Counted from the first letter of the stretch, positions 52,467 through 61,581 are shown. The stretch is 64,000 nucleotides of DNA from Bacillota bacterium (GCA_014360195.1 JACIXY010000005.1:62681-126680); one strand, 5' to 3'. Program-made: numbers and translations. Notes: a model not told the origin generated them from the sequence alone.

Positions 52467-55370
52467 GTCTGGCGCCGTAGAATCCCACCCGGATGCCAGG
52501 ACCAGCCTCACGTAAGGCCCCGGCGGCCAGGGAGTCCCCATGGGAGAGGACCCTGCCGCGACAAGTGTCGTGCGGTAGCCGAGGACGAGCCTTGCCCGGG
52601 GCGTGATGTCATACGCGGTCCGCGCGTCCACTGTTGCCAGGAACAGCCCTCCCGGGTCCAGGTGCGTCCAGGACCCTCCCGCGCCCAGAGATAATCGCGG
52701 CGCCACCCGGCGATCGAAATAGGCTGCTATGGACCGAGTTACCGCATGGACCGGCACAGGAGGTGAAGTATCATCGACCTGCTTCAGTGAGAGGAGCCCG
52801 GACGCACATGTTCGTTCATCGAGCACGACAGAGCAGGAAACGGCTGTTGTGAGCTTCCCGACTGTGCTTCCTGTCTCAAGCCGCTGTCTCTCGCCCTCAC
52901 ACGTCAGTATCCCCACCGTCTCAAGGCGGCCCGGCAGGGCGACACTGGCCCGCAACGAGAGGGTCTCCCAGCGAGGCCCGAAGGAAGCCCGGAGATTGGC
53001 TCGCCATGAACCTCCGCCCGACGCGTTTCCCGCAAGCAGAAGGGACCCCCTGAGCCTGCCATTGGCCGGCTCATACTGGGCGGCGACCGTGAAAGGTGCC
53101 TCGCCGCCGGGTGAGCACCACAGCCCAACGATCGTGTCTGCCGGGCTTTCGCTCTGACCTTGCCGGGTGGTCCCCCCGATATGCCGGCGGTGGGTCAACG
53201 AGAGACTGAGGCCTCGACCGAGCGGCAGGGAGCACGCAAGCTCGGCCGCAAGGTGCGGTGCACCTCCCACGGCGAACCGGCCGGTGACTCCGGACGGGCC
53301 GGCGTAGGCGAAGCTCACCAGGGGTGCGATGACCATCTTTTCACCGTTCCTGGAGATATCCCCGCCCGCTGTGACCGTCAGGGCATCCGTCAGGCGCTGC
53401 TCCCAGGCTCCCGAAACCCATGGTGACCCTTCAGCTGCGTCGTAGCCTCCTGTCAACTTAAGGCCTAGCATCGGTATGACTTCCACTCCAACGTTCAGGG
53501 CAGGAGACCTTCTGCTCGTTTCGGAGCCTGCTGACAACCCCATGACAAGCCTGGCGTTCTTAGCGAGCGGTGCGGCGAGAGTTACCCGCCCGGAGGACAT
53601 GGCTTCCGGCCCCGACGTCGTGGGCCCGTTGGCTCCCTCGTCCGTCATGTAGGTAACGCGTTTTTCGCCACTCAGGCTGAGCTCAAGCCCGGTTTCGGTT
53701 TGTGCCGCGACCTTGCCACTAGCCTGCCATGAGGTGTACCCGGGACCCATCTCCAGCTTGATAGCTTTTGTTCCCGAGATCGCGGGGGATGGCGGCGCCG
53801 CCGAGCCAGGTGCTAGACCGTCCATCTGTTGCAGCGGAATCTGCTGCAGCGGAATGTCCAGGCGCACCGTCTCCCCTGAGGCGACGCTTACTGGAATCAA
53901 GGTCGACCGCGACTCCCAACCTGGTGGTAGGGTCTGTTCGGCCACCTGCATGACATGATCCCCTGGGCCTAACCCCTCGATGATGAACCGTCCGGCGGCG
54001 TCGGACCTTGCCGTCTCGGCGTCATCGATGGCCACGAGCACTCCCTGCGCGGGTTGGTCGCCTTCGTTCATCCTGCCATCGGCGTTGCGGTCCATGAAGA
54101 CCCTGCCCACGATGGCTCCGTAATTCGCCTCTACTCCACTTTCGATGACGAGAGGGATGCTCACCTCTCTCGATTTCACCATGAGCCTCCCAAACGCAGC
54201 CGATGCGCGGGCGCGAAGCGCGCCGTCCATGGGCCGTGCGTCTGGCCCCACGGCCGCCTTGAAGGAAAAGCGTACAGAAGCCTCTCTTTCAAGCGTCCCG
54301 AGATCCCATGAGACACCTGTAGCCGTAGGGGTCATGGTGATGGGGCGGCCTGGGCCGTCTTCGGAAGCACCGGTCCCCGCCACGGGGCGAAGCCCCGTGG
54401 GGAGGTCGAAAGCGACTCGCGCTTTCGCAAGGTCGAATGGGCTCGCGTTCCGGAGGGAAGCGCCAATCGTGACTACATCGCCGACCACGGCTGAGTGCGG
54501 GCGGACCCAGGCAGAGAGCTGCAGGAGCGCTCCGGCATGGTAAATTGCGGCGCTGTTCGGCGCCGGCGCTCCGCGCATGCCGCGTTGCACGTTGATGTAG
54601 CCCCCGGCGATTACATATACGGAGCCTGTAATCGAATATGAGTATACGCCATCAGGGACCGGATGGCCGCTTATGTCCCTTCCGTCCCAGGTTTCCACGT
54701 ACCATCCGTCAGGGGGTCTTGGGAAGGACCTGGTGTAGACCGCCTGGCCCTGGGAGTCGGAGATCCGGACAACGACATATGGGTACGCAAGGCGGGAATA
54801 GTAATACTTTATCGCGACAGCCTGGTGGATGGTGGGGTCGAAGGGGTTGGGTTCGACGTACGATGCCGCGAGTGTGCCGAAGCTCGTCGTGTACACAAGG
54901 CCGCTCCGGTACTCTGCTCCGGTCGCAGGTACCGGAGCATCGTATCCAATGCTCAAGCGATAGTCCACCGCCACGGTGCCACCGGTTGCCGGGCCGTTTG
55001 AGACAAGCGTCACAGGAGAGGTGCTGACCCGTTGAAATGGCGCCGGCTGCCCGTTCAGGCGCCCGGCAACCTCAAGGTTTCCGATGGGGAAAGTCGGACC
55101 GCCTTCTCCGGCCGAGAAGTCCCCGGTTGCGCTTACGGTCAGGTTCCAGGGTCCGGCCCTCTGTGTCTTCACTGCAATATAGACCGCGTCCGGGAGCGTC
55201 CGAGGCGAGGAGGCCGGGCTTACTTCCCCGAAGTCCACTCTGCCTTCCTGGACCGCCATCTCAAGCACGGGCTGAAGGGCCCAGGTGGCCGCTGGTGACG
55301 CGGATAGCGTCGCCAGTGTGACGCACAGTATGGACCCGATGGATGCTGCGCGCCTGAAGCCCGCTGCCAT
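52449..55370 (-). CDS. Large exported protein with SdrD_B-like domain and C-terminal beta-barrel-like region
   Basis: 973 residues. A signal peptide (about 1-31, ending ATWALQ) is followed by beta domains, a FlgD-like segment (YVETWDGRDISGHPVPDGVYSY), a DUF11-like domain and a SdrD_B/Cna-B-like domain (IVGRVFMDRNADGRMNEGDQPA). From about residue 580 on come many alternating amphipathic strands with short turns (LVMGLSAGSE, LGLKLTGGYDA, LSLSLTHRRHIGG, LRASVALPG, RLVLGYRTTLVAAG). This pattern fits an outer-membrane barrel or an usher-like pore. No C-terminal Phe signature. ATG 55370 follows GAGGTGA and starts eight bases after the upstream gene's stop. Confidence 0.6.
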   Translation of the reverse strand: MAAGFRRAASIGSILCVTLATLSASPAATWALQPVLEMAVQEGRVDFGEVSPASSPRTLPDAVYIAVKTQRAGPWNLTVSATGDFSAGEGGPTFPIGNLEVAGRLNGQPAPFQRVSTSPVTLVSNGPATGGTVAVDYRLSIGYDAPVPATGAEYRSGLVYTTSFGTLAASYVEPNPFDPTIHQAVAIKYYYSRLAYPYVVVRISDSQGQAVYTRSFPRPPDGWYVETWDGRDISGHPVPDGVYSYSITGSVYVIAGGYINVQRGMRGAPAPNSAAIYHAGALLQLSAWVRPHSAVVGDVVTIGASLRNASPFDLAKARVAFDLPTGLRPVAGTGASEDGPGRPITMTPTATGVSWDLGTLEREASVRFSFKAAVGPDARPMDGALRARASAAFGRLMVKSREVSIPLVIESGVEANYGAIVGRVFMDRNADGRMNEGDQPAQGVLVAIDDAETARSDAAGRFIIEGLGPGDHVMQVAEQTLPPGWESRSTLIPVSVASGETVRLDIPLQQIPLQQMDGLAPGSAAPPSPAISGTKAIKLEMGPGYTSWQASGKVAAQTETGLELSLSGEKRVTYMTDEGANGPTTSGPEAMSSGRVTLAAPLAKNARLVMGLSAGSETSRRSPALNVGVEVIPMLGLKLTGGYDAAEGSPWVSGAWEQRLTDALTVTAGGDISRNGEKMVIAPLVSFAYAGPSGVTGRFAVGGAPHLAAELACSLPLGRGLSLSLTHRRHIGGTTRQGQSESPADTIVGLWCSPGGEAPFTVAAQYEPANGRLRGSLLLAGNASGGGSWRANLRASFGPRWETLSLRASVALPGRLETVGILTCEGERQRLETGSTVGKLTTAVSCSVVLDERTCASGLLSLKQVDDTSPPVPVHAVTRSIAAYFDRRVAPRLSLGAGGSWTHLDPGGLFLATVDARTAYDITPRARLVLGYRTTLVAAGSSPMGTPWPPGPYVRLVLASGWDSTAPDLYDLR

Positions 55371-55378
55371 CTGCGCCG

Positions 55379-56602
55379 TCACCTCTTGCTCCCGAGGGTG
55401 ATGCCGCCGCCGACCACAAAAGGTGTTGAAACCGAGAGGCGCTTGCTGCGCCATTGCAAGGTAGCCCTGGCCGTATAGTAGCCGGGCGACAGGGCCTCCG
55501 GCCAAGTTAGCCGGATCACGGTGAGATCTCCCGGCGCTGTGCTCGCACCCTGGAGGGCGACCACTCCGGCCCGTTTCATCTGGTAGTCCCAGATCTCCAC
55601 GTAACCGATGGGATCGATGAGCGAGCTATCAGGGCTTTCCAGGGTCACCTCGAGGGGGAGATCACGCCCTTCGCTGACCGCTGGCACGGTAAGCCGCGCT
55701 ATTCTGGGGGCCTTTGGGCGTTCGCCTCCGTGCGAGGCTGCCGACCCTCCCCGGAGATCGATGCGGGTGGAAGCCACGTTCATGCCGTCTAGCACCCTGA
55801 ATGCGATGAGCGCAGAGTCCGCTGCCCTTCCGGCCGCTGTAAGTCGCACTTCGGCGATGTACGTGCCCTTTCGGAGGCGCGCCGCATCCACCAGGCCTGA
55901 CAGCGTGCGGGCGCACCCCGGAAGACACATGGCTGACGCAAGCGCGCCTTGTGCGGTCACGTTGCCATCACAGTCTCTTAGGAGAACCACTCCGGAAAGG
56001 CTGGCGTGGATATTGCCAGCATTCTCGCAAGTGGCAATCACCCTGATACCGTTTCTGTCGGCGTTTCCCTCGACGGCCAAAGAGGTGAGCACAGGTTCTG
56101 CTTCGAGGCGAACCACCGGGCTGCGGGGCGCCACGGTGAGAAGCGTAAGCACGGCGACCTGCGAGGCGGCGCTGATATCGCCTTCCGGTGGTCCTTCAGC
56201 GCGCCTGGCCCGGAACAGTATGATAGGGTAAGCGCCTCCGGAAAACCCGCTGTTCACGTGGACCTTTGCGTAAACGGGTCTGGAACCCCCGGGCGGCAGC
56301 CGGAACTCGGCCGGATCGAGCGTGATGTAGACAGCCACGGCGCCTGGGTCTTTTATTGCATGATGCACTGGCACGCCCGCCTGGTCGTGCCCGCCCATCT
56401 CACAGGACCCCTGTACGTCAACAGCAGAGGTTCCCCGATTCGTGACGAGCACAGGCCCGATCGTGTCGCCGTCTCTTACGGCTGCCGTTATGCTGGCGGG
56501 GCTGACTCGGATGGAAACCCCCTGGGACCCCGCGCCAGGCGAGGCAAGGGAAATCACGCCGGCACAAACGAGGGCGGCAAACGCCGTTGTGCCCTTGCGC
56601 AC
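55379..56602 (-). CDS. Exported DUF916/periplasmic chaperone-like beta protein
   Basis: 407 residues. A signal peptide (GTTAFAALVCAGVISLASPGAGSQG) is followed by an Ig-like domain: VSPASITAAVRDGDTIGPVLVTNRG, then LDPAEFRLPPGGSRPVYAKV, as in DUF916 (WxL-interacting) and chaperone-like proteins. More beta domains follow. GTG 56602 is chosen: AAGGA lies nine bases upstream, and the longer frame to 56689 would translate the dispersed repeat. It sits between a small exported subunit-like gene and the barrel gene, suggesting a folding or docking role (inference). Confidence 0.65.
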   Translation of the reverse strand: MRKGTTAFAALVCAGVISLASPGAGSQGVSIRVSPASITAAVRDGDTIGPVLVTNRGTSAVDVQGSCEMGGHDQAGVPVHHAIKDPGAVAVYITLDPAEFRLPPGGSRPVYAKVHVNSGFSGGAYPIILFRARRAEGPPEGDISAASQVAVLTLLTVAPRSPVVRLEAEPVLTSLAVEGNADRNGIRVIATCENAGNIHASLSGVVLLRDCDGNVTAQGALASAMCLPGCARTLSGLVDAARLRKGTYIAEVRLTAAGRAADSALIAFRVLDGMNVASTRIDLRGGSAASHGGERPKAPRIARLTVPAVSEGRDLPLEVTLESPDSSLIDPIGYVEIWDYQMKRAGVVALQGASTAPGDLTVIRLTWPEALSPGYYTARATLQWRSKRLSVSTPFVVGGGITLGSKR

Positions 56603-56613
56603 CCAGGTATTCC

Positions 56614-56676
56614 TTGCACCTTCCCTTGAGTTACCGGCAACCCCTCCCGAAGTCGAGAGAATTGCTGCACTCTCAC
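56614..56676 (-). repeat. Dispersed palindromic repeat, left half, minus strand (copy 10)
   Basis: Read on the minus strand: GTGAGAGTGCAGCAATTCTC, then CGACTTCGGGAGGGG and GGTTGCCGGTAACTCAAGG. Inverted relative to the other copies, but in the same sense as its own upstream gene, 67 bp after that gene's stop. It lies inside the operon, before the chaperone-like gene's ribosome site. Confidence 0.8.
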
Positions 56677-56743
56677 GTGGTCCGCTCACACCGATCCCCC
56701 CTCTATCTCATCCTTCCTGCGGCGCGAGATCCTCCTGGTGCAC

Positions 56744-57310
56744 TCAGTAAGTCTGGGTGGCCACGTACGTTACCTCGATCCTGTATGCGTGAGCCGGGTC
56801 GGGCAACGCCTCATCGTCATAGCTTGCCGCCTGCCTGAAAACGACCGAAACGGTAGCGCCCGCGGAACCCGTCGGTGGCATGCCCGCTGCGACCACGGCT
56901 TCGTTTCCCGAGATCGGAGCGAAATCCGCGCCGTCTTGGCGCTTCCACTCAAGCGGCGCAGCCATGGTCCGAGGAGCGGGCGTGGCGTAGCCTGTTCCGG
57001 TCCACTGCCTCATGCGCCCGTCCTGAGCATCCGACCGGATCTTGAGGGCCCATGGCGCGTTCGAGCGCACGGTAACGGTTTGCGGTGCGGACAGCACGGG
57101 AGGAGCGCCCACGTTGAGGTTCCCGAGGCTCACCGCGCCCGGGAATGTGGCCTCGAGCGCAGCCACCACCTTGCACGTGACGGGGACCGTCGCCTGGTTT
57201 GAGGTCCCGGCGTCCGTCGGGCTGCTCAGCCCCACCAGGCTGATCATCACGACGGCGGCTGACACGACGCCGATGTTTTGTATTTGCCTGAGAAGGAGAT
57301 GGGAGTTCAT
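56744..57310 (-). CDS. Small exported beta protein, subunit-like
   Basis: 188 residues. A signal peptide (about 1-35, VVSAAVVMISLVGLSSPTDAG) leads to one compact beta domain: VPVTCKVVAALEATFPG, LGNLNVGAPPVLSAPQTVTV, APWALKIRSDAQDG, and an end of HAYRIEVTYVATQTY. Layout resembles WxL, DUF4402 or spore-coat-U-like subunits, without a clear match to any. First gene of a three-gene minus-strand set with a DUF916-like and a barrel-like protein. ATG 57310 has only GGTGG upstream. Confidence 0.6.
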   Translation of the reverse strand: MNSHLLLRQIQNIGVVSAAVVMISLVGLSSPTDAGTSNQATVPVTCKVVAALEATFPGAVSLGNLNVGAPPVLSAPQTVTVRSNAPWALKIRSDAQDGRMRQWTGTGYATPAPRTMAAPLEWKRQDGADFAPISGNEAVVAAGMPPTGSAGATVSVVFRQAASYDDEALPDPAHAYRIEVTYVATQTY

Positions 57311-57514
57311 GATACCACCAGCCTTTCTGCTTTTTTCACCCGGCGCCCCTGCGGGTTTGCGGGTGCGGGGGATGGTTCGCTGGGAACGCCCAGGCATCCT
57401 TCCAGCTTATGGGTGATCAAAAAGGGTGATTCAGGGGGGCACCTGGGCCACGGCGTGTCTGCAGGAGTTCCAGGCCCGGTGTAGAAACGGTTCCACGGTA
57501 GAGGAGGAGGTTTT

Positions 57515-58534
57515 ATGGAATTACACGCGCGTATAGTAGAGCTGCCGCTTGTGACGCCTTTTACGATCGCCCGGGGGACACAAACCATCGCCCGAAACGT
57601 GGTAGTGGAGGTTCGACATGAGGGTGTAACCGGGGTGGGGGCGGCCGCGCCGTCCGCGTTCTACGGGGAATCCGCCGAGCATGTGATGGCTACGGTGGAG
57701 CGTCTGGCCGAGTGCCTCGGCGATGACCCCTTTGCGATAGAGCAGGTGTTCGACAGGATGAACCGTTCCATAAGGTTCAACGCAGCGGCCAAGGCCGCCA
57801 TCGACATAGCCATGTGGGACCTTGCGGGCAAGCTCTGCGCCTTGCCTGTCCATAGGATGCTTGGGCTTTCCGGTCTTTCGCTGCCGAGGACATCGTTTAC
57901 CATCGGCATCGATCGCCCGGAAGCCATGGCGGACCGTGCAGCCGAGGCGGCACGCAAGTTTTCCGTGCTCAAGGTCAAGCTCGGAAGCGCCGACGACCTG
58001 GAGATCGTGAAGGCGGTGAGACGTTCCGCGAACGCCACGATCAGGGTGGACGCCAACGCGGCGTGGACGCCCAAAGAGGCTGTGGCGCTCGCAGATCAGA
58101 TCGCCCCGCTTGAGGTGGAACTTCTAGAGCAGCCGGTGCCCCCTTGGGACCTGGACGGGCTGAGGTTTGTGCGGGAGCGGGCGCAAATGCCGGTGGTGGC
58201 GGACGAGAGCGCTGTGACCTGGGAGGATGTGCCTCGCCTTGTGGGGGCGGTAGACGGCATCAACATCAAGCTGATGAAGTGCGGGGGCATCACCGGTGCC
58301 CTTCGCATGATCAGGGCCGCGCGAGCTTGCGGCCTTAAGATCATGCTGGGCTGCATGGTAGAGACATCCATTAGCATTACGGCTGCAGCCCAGATAGCCG
58401 GGCTTGTGGATTGGGCTGACCTCGATGGGAACCTCTTGCTATCCCACGATCCCTGGAAGGGCGTTTTCGTGCGGGACGGAGGCGAGCTTGTGCTTCCTGA
58501 TGCGCCAGGTCTCGGGGTTTCGCCTTCGGAGTGA
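57515..58534 (+). CDS. Dipeptide epimerase, enolase superfamily
   Basis: 339 residues of the muconate-lactonizing subgroup. Catalytic KVK (LKVKLG), metal ligands in VDANAAW, LLEQPVPPWD and VADESAVTW, and the second-lysine motif INIKLMKCGG match L-Ala-D/L-Glu epimerases (YkfB/YcjG), which process dipeptides from peptidoglycan turnover. Exact specificity cannot be read from sequence. ATG 57515 follows GAGGAGGAGG. The divergent spacer before it holds an inverted repeat, CACCTGGGCC (57440) / GGCCCGGTG (57473), of unknown role. A wall carboxypeptidase gene follows. Confidence 0.88.
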   Translation: MELHARIVELPLVTPFTIARGTQTIARNVVVEVRHEGVTGVGAAAPSAFYGESAEHVMATVERLAECLGDDPFAIEQVFDRMNRSIRFNAAAKAAIDIAMWDLAGKLCALPVHRMLGLSGLSLPRTSFTIGIDRPEAMADRAAEAARKFSVLKVKLGSADDLEIVKAVRRSANATIRVDANAAWTPKEAVALADQIAPLEVELLEQPVPPWDLDGLRFVRERAQMPVVADESAVTWEDVPRLVGAVDGINIKLMKCGGITGALRMIRAARACGLKIMLGCMVETSISITAAAQIAGLVDWADLDGNLLLSHDPWKGVFVRDGGELVLPDAPGLGVSPSE

Positions 58535-58693
58535 TGTGGCGCCGTGCGATGGCGGCGGGAGACGGGGCGACGGGGCCGGCCGGGGGCCGGGCGGGACGCA
58601 TGCGAGGGAGCAGGTATCGGCCGTCGTCCGCTCGCATAGGGATAGTGCAGGGCAGGTTGCCGACGCCAAACTGCCCGAAGCGGGTGGCAAACG

Positions 58694-59938
58694 GTGTTCG
58701 TGCCCAGGAGGATCCTGGTTTACTGGGTCGTCGGGTTTGCCGCGGTTCTCGCCGGCGCCGTGTCGCTGGGTAGCGCCTACATTCTGCCGGCCACGGCGCG
58801 GCTTTACACAAGGACGCGCGGCCACCCGGAGGTCGTGTACGCGCCCTACTACACCGAGGGGCCATGGGTGACGGCAGCGTCGGCCGTCCTTATTGAGAGC
58901 ACCACAGGGACGGTCCTTTACGGCAAGAACGAGAACGTGCGCATGCACCCCGCCAGCACCACGAAGATCATGACGGCGCTACTCGCTATTGAGCTGGGCG
59001 ATATGGACTCCGAGGTGGTCGTGAGCGCCAATGCAGCAGGCGTGCCCGGGTCATCCCTGTGGCTTCGCAAGGGGCAGAGACTCAGGCTGGATGACCTGAT
59101 CCGGGGGACGATGCTCAGGTCAGGTAATGACGGTTGTGTCGCCATTGCTGAGCACATTGCCGGATCGGTGCCGAACTTCGTGCGGATGATGAACATCAAG
59201 GCCCAGAAGATCGGTGCCCTGCGCACGAGGTTCGCGAACCCTCACGGGCTAACCGAGCCGAACCACTATTCCACCGCCTTCGATCTGGCGCTCATGGCGC
59301 GCTACGGGCTGCAGTACCCGCTGTTCGCCGACATCGTGAGCACGCGCGAGGCGGAGATAGAGCTTGCGCACGGCGAGGCGGTGGAGCGTCGGCGACTCGC
59401 GAACACCAACGCCCTGTTATGGTCCTTTGAGGGCGCCGACGGGGTGAAAACGGGCACCACCGCTGCTGCGGGATACTGCCTGGTTGCATCGGCTACAAGG
59501 GGCGGCGTGCAGTTTATCTCGGTGGTCCTCGACTCCGCCGCGAGATGGGCTGACTCGGCGAAGTTGCTGGACTACGGGTTCAACCACCACAGGGTTATGA
59601 CCTTTGCTTCCCGGGGGCAGGTGGTCACGAGGACGCGGGTTGAAGGTGGCATGGACGGCGAGATCGATCTTGCGGCCGCGGATGGCCTGCGCATCGTCGT
59701 CCGCAAGGATTTGGCCCATCTTATCGAGGAGAGAATACTCATCGACGGGATTCCGCGGGCGCCGATCAGGCGCGGCGAAACCCTCGGGAGGCTCGTCGTC
59801 CTTTTCGACAAGGACGAGATGGCATCGGTGGACCTTGTGGCGGCGGCCGGAATGTCCCGCAGGTCTCTTCCCCGTGCATTCCTGGAGAATTTGAAGGACA
59901 TCATTCGAAGAGCAGGGCGCAGATCCCTGTCCAGGTGA
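58694..59938 (+). CDS. D-alanyl-D-alanine carboxypeptidase (PBP5/DacF type)
   Basis: 414 residues. An N-terminal signal or anchor (about 6-28) is followed by the penicillin-binding fold with all three motifs: STTK (Ser88, Lys91), SGN and KTG. A C-terminal PBP5_C beta domain follows, and the last 25 residues are an amphipathic basic helix likely to bind the membrane. It trims the terminal D-Ala of peptidoglycan stems; in spore-formers some copies (dacF, dacB) act in the spore cortex. GTG 58694 has a GCGGGTGG site. Confidence 0.92.
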   Translation: MFVPRRILVYWVVGFAAVLAGAVSLGSAYILPATARLYTRTRGHPEVVYAPYYTEGPWVTAASAVLIESTTGTVLYGKNENVRMHPASTTKIMTALLAIELGDMDSEVVVSANAAGVPGSSLWLRKGQRLRLDDLIRGTMLRSGNDGCVAIAEHIAGSVPNFVRMMNIKAQKIGALRTRFANPHGLTEPNHYSTAFDLALMARYGLQYPLFADIVSTREAEIELAHGEAVERRRLANTNALLWSFEGADGVKTGTTAAAGYCLVASATRGGVQFISVVLDSAARWADSAKLLDYGFNHHRVMTFASRGQVVTRTRVEGGMDGEIDLAAADGLRIVVRKDLAHLIEERILIDGIPRAPIRRGETLGRLVVLFDKDEMASVDLVAAAGMSRRSLPRAFLENLKDIIRRAGRRSLSR

Positions 59939-59969
59939 CGCTGCGACGCTGCAACTGTGAAGGAGTGAG

Positions 59970-60914
59970 ATGGCATTGCCAGACAGAACAACGACGAACC
60001 CTGAAGTTGTCGTGATAGGGGCAGGCCCGGCGGGCCTTGCGGCTGCGCTCTACGCGGGCCGCGCGAGGCTTGCCACGGTCGTGCTCGAACGCGGCGCTGC
60101 TGGTGGACAGGCCTCTACCACACATCTCATCGAGAACTATCCTGGCTTCCCGGAGGGAATTACCGGGCCCGACCTCATGCAGAGGATGGAGCAGCAGGCC
60201 CGCCGGTTCGGCGCGGAGTTCCGCTATGCTGAGGTGCGCGCCCTCGCCACGGGCGAGGACGGCGGGGGGTTCCTCATAAGCACCAGCGACGGCGACCTGC
60301 GGGCGCCGGCGGTCATCGTTGCCACCGGAACCGAGCCTGTGAGGCTTGGTGTCCCGGGCGAGGACAGGCTGCGCGGTGCCGGCGTGTCATACTGCGCTAC
60401 CTGCGATGGCGCGTTCTTTCGGGACAAGCATGTGCTGGTGGTCGGCGGGGGCGACTCGGCGTTAGTCGAGGCGCTGTTCCTGACGAGATTTGCGTCGCGG
60501 GTGACTGTCGTGCACAGGCGCGACGAGCTGAGGGCGACGAAAGTTGTGCAGGAGGACGCTTTCAAGAACCCGAAGATCGGCTTCGCCTGGAACTCGGTGG
60601 TGGACGAGATCCTTGGCGCGGACAGGGTCGAGGGGGTTATCCTGAAGGACACCAGGACGGGCGAGAAGCGGCGCCTGGACGCGGACGGGGTCTTCGTGGC
60701 CATCGGCAGCCGGCCCGACACTGGATTTGTCGCCGGGCTCGCAGACCTCGACCCCCAGGGCTACATACTGACGGACGATCGCATGAGGACGCGCACAAGA
60801 GGTCTTTTCGCGGCTGGAGACGTCCGCGCGAAGACGGTGCGGCAGGTCGTCACCGCGGTGGCAGACGGAGCCGTGGCGGCGGTTGAGGCGGAGAGGCACA
60901 TATCGGGGCACTAA
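59970..60914 (+). CDS. trxB: Thioredoxin-disulfide reductase
   Basis: 314 residues. FAD motif VVIGAGPAGLAAALYAGRA, redox pair CATC (Cys142, Cys145), NAD(P) motif VVGGGDSALVEALFLT with HRRDELRA, and the second FAD motif LFAAGDVRAKTVRQ are all present, as in low-molecular-weight bacterial TrxB. Reduces thioredoxin with NAD(P)H. ATG 59970 follows AAGGAG. The stop TAA (60912-60914) is the first three bases of an intact dispersed repeat. Confidence 0.93.
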   Translation: MALPDRTTTNPEVVVIGAGPAGLAAALYAGRARLATVVLERGAAGGQASTTHLIENYPGFPEGITGPDLMQRMEQQARRFGAEFRYAEVRALATGEDGGGFLISTSDGDLRAPAVIVATGTEPVRLGVPGEDRLRGAGVSYCATCDGAFFRDKHVLVVGGGDSALVEALFLTRFASRVTVVHRRDELRATKVVQEDAFKNPKIGFAWNSVVDEILGADRVEGVILKDTRTGEKRRLDADGVFVAIGSRPDTGFVAGLADLDPQGYILTDDRMRTRTRGLFAAGDVRAKTVRQVVTAVADGAVAAVEAERHISGH

Positions 60915-61035
60915 GTGAGAGTGCGGGAATGCCTCCGACTTTTGGGAGGGGTTGCCGGTGGCTCAAAGAGAGGGTGCAGCACCGGCAACCCATCAGATGT
61001 TGGGAAACTGAGAGGAGCTGATGAACCCTCACTTA
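60912..61035 (+). repeat. Dispersed palindromic repeat, intact 124 bp (copy 8)
   Basis: It runs from TAAGTGAGAGTGC to ACCCTCACTTA, with exact inner arms and the CTCC/GGAG mini-hairpin. It provides the trxB stop codon. Confidence 0.9.
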
Positions 61036-61117
61036 GACGGGCGCCCGGTATCTCTATAGCGTGCCCAGTCCCGGTACAGCGGAAGCCGCCGACAGAACCT
61101 GGCTCGAACAAGGCCTG

Positions 61118-61138
61118 CGGCGGCTCCCGCCGGGTTTT
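61118..61138 (+). terminator. Terminator-like hairpin after trxB
   Basis: CGGCGG-CTC-CCGCCG followed by GGTTTT. The rest of the 61036-61581 spacer holds no gene; its later part carries the V/A-ATPase promoter. Confidence 0.5.
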
Positions 61139-61527
61139 GGGTGGTCTATTGGCGTGGGTCGGTTGTCGCTGTTGTTGCTGCCGGGAGCGTGTTATTACCC
61201 TATCGGTTCCTGCGAGGTATATGTTAAAGGGCGCGCGCCTCGGACACTCCTGGATACCTGTTGGTCCTTCCTTTTTCACCCGGCTTTCACTAACTCATAA
61301 CGCACGTTGCGCTTCAAGGTTCCCGGGTGTGACATAGTTCCACCGTATTTTTCACCCTGCCTGGCTCACCGGTGGGGTCTGCCGGCCCTTTTTCCGTTTG
61401 CGCAGCGCCTGCACAAGGAAGGAACCTGCTGCTCTGCGGCGAAATAGCGAATATGTGGGCCCGACCTGGGGGTCCCGGGGGAAGCCCTGGCGAGATTGCT
61501 GCCAGGGTTTTGGCCCGCTTGCAGGGG

Positions 61528-61556
61528 TTGTTGTGCTGCACGCATTGTAGTAGAAT
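61528..61556 (+). promoter_or_regulatory. Promoter of the V/A-ATPase genes
   Basis: TTGTTG (61528-61533), a 17 bp spacer and TAGAAT (61551-61556), 26 bp before the first ATPase codon. Confidence 0.55.
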
Positions 61557-61581
61557 AGTTGACGGTCGGGAGGTGGGAGGC

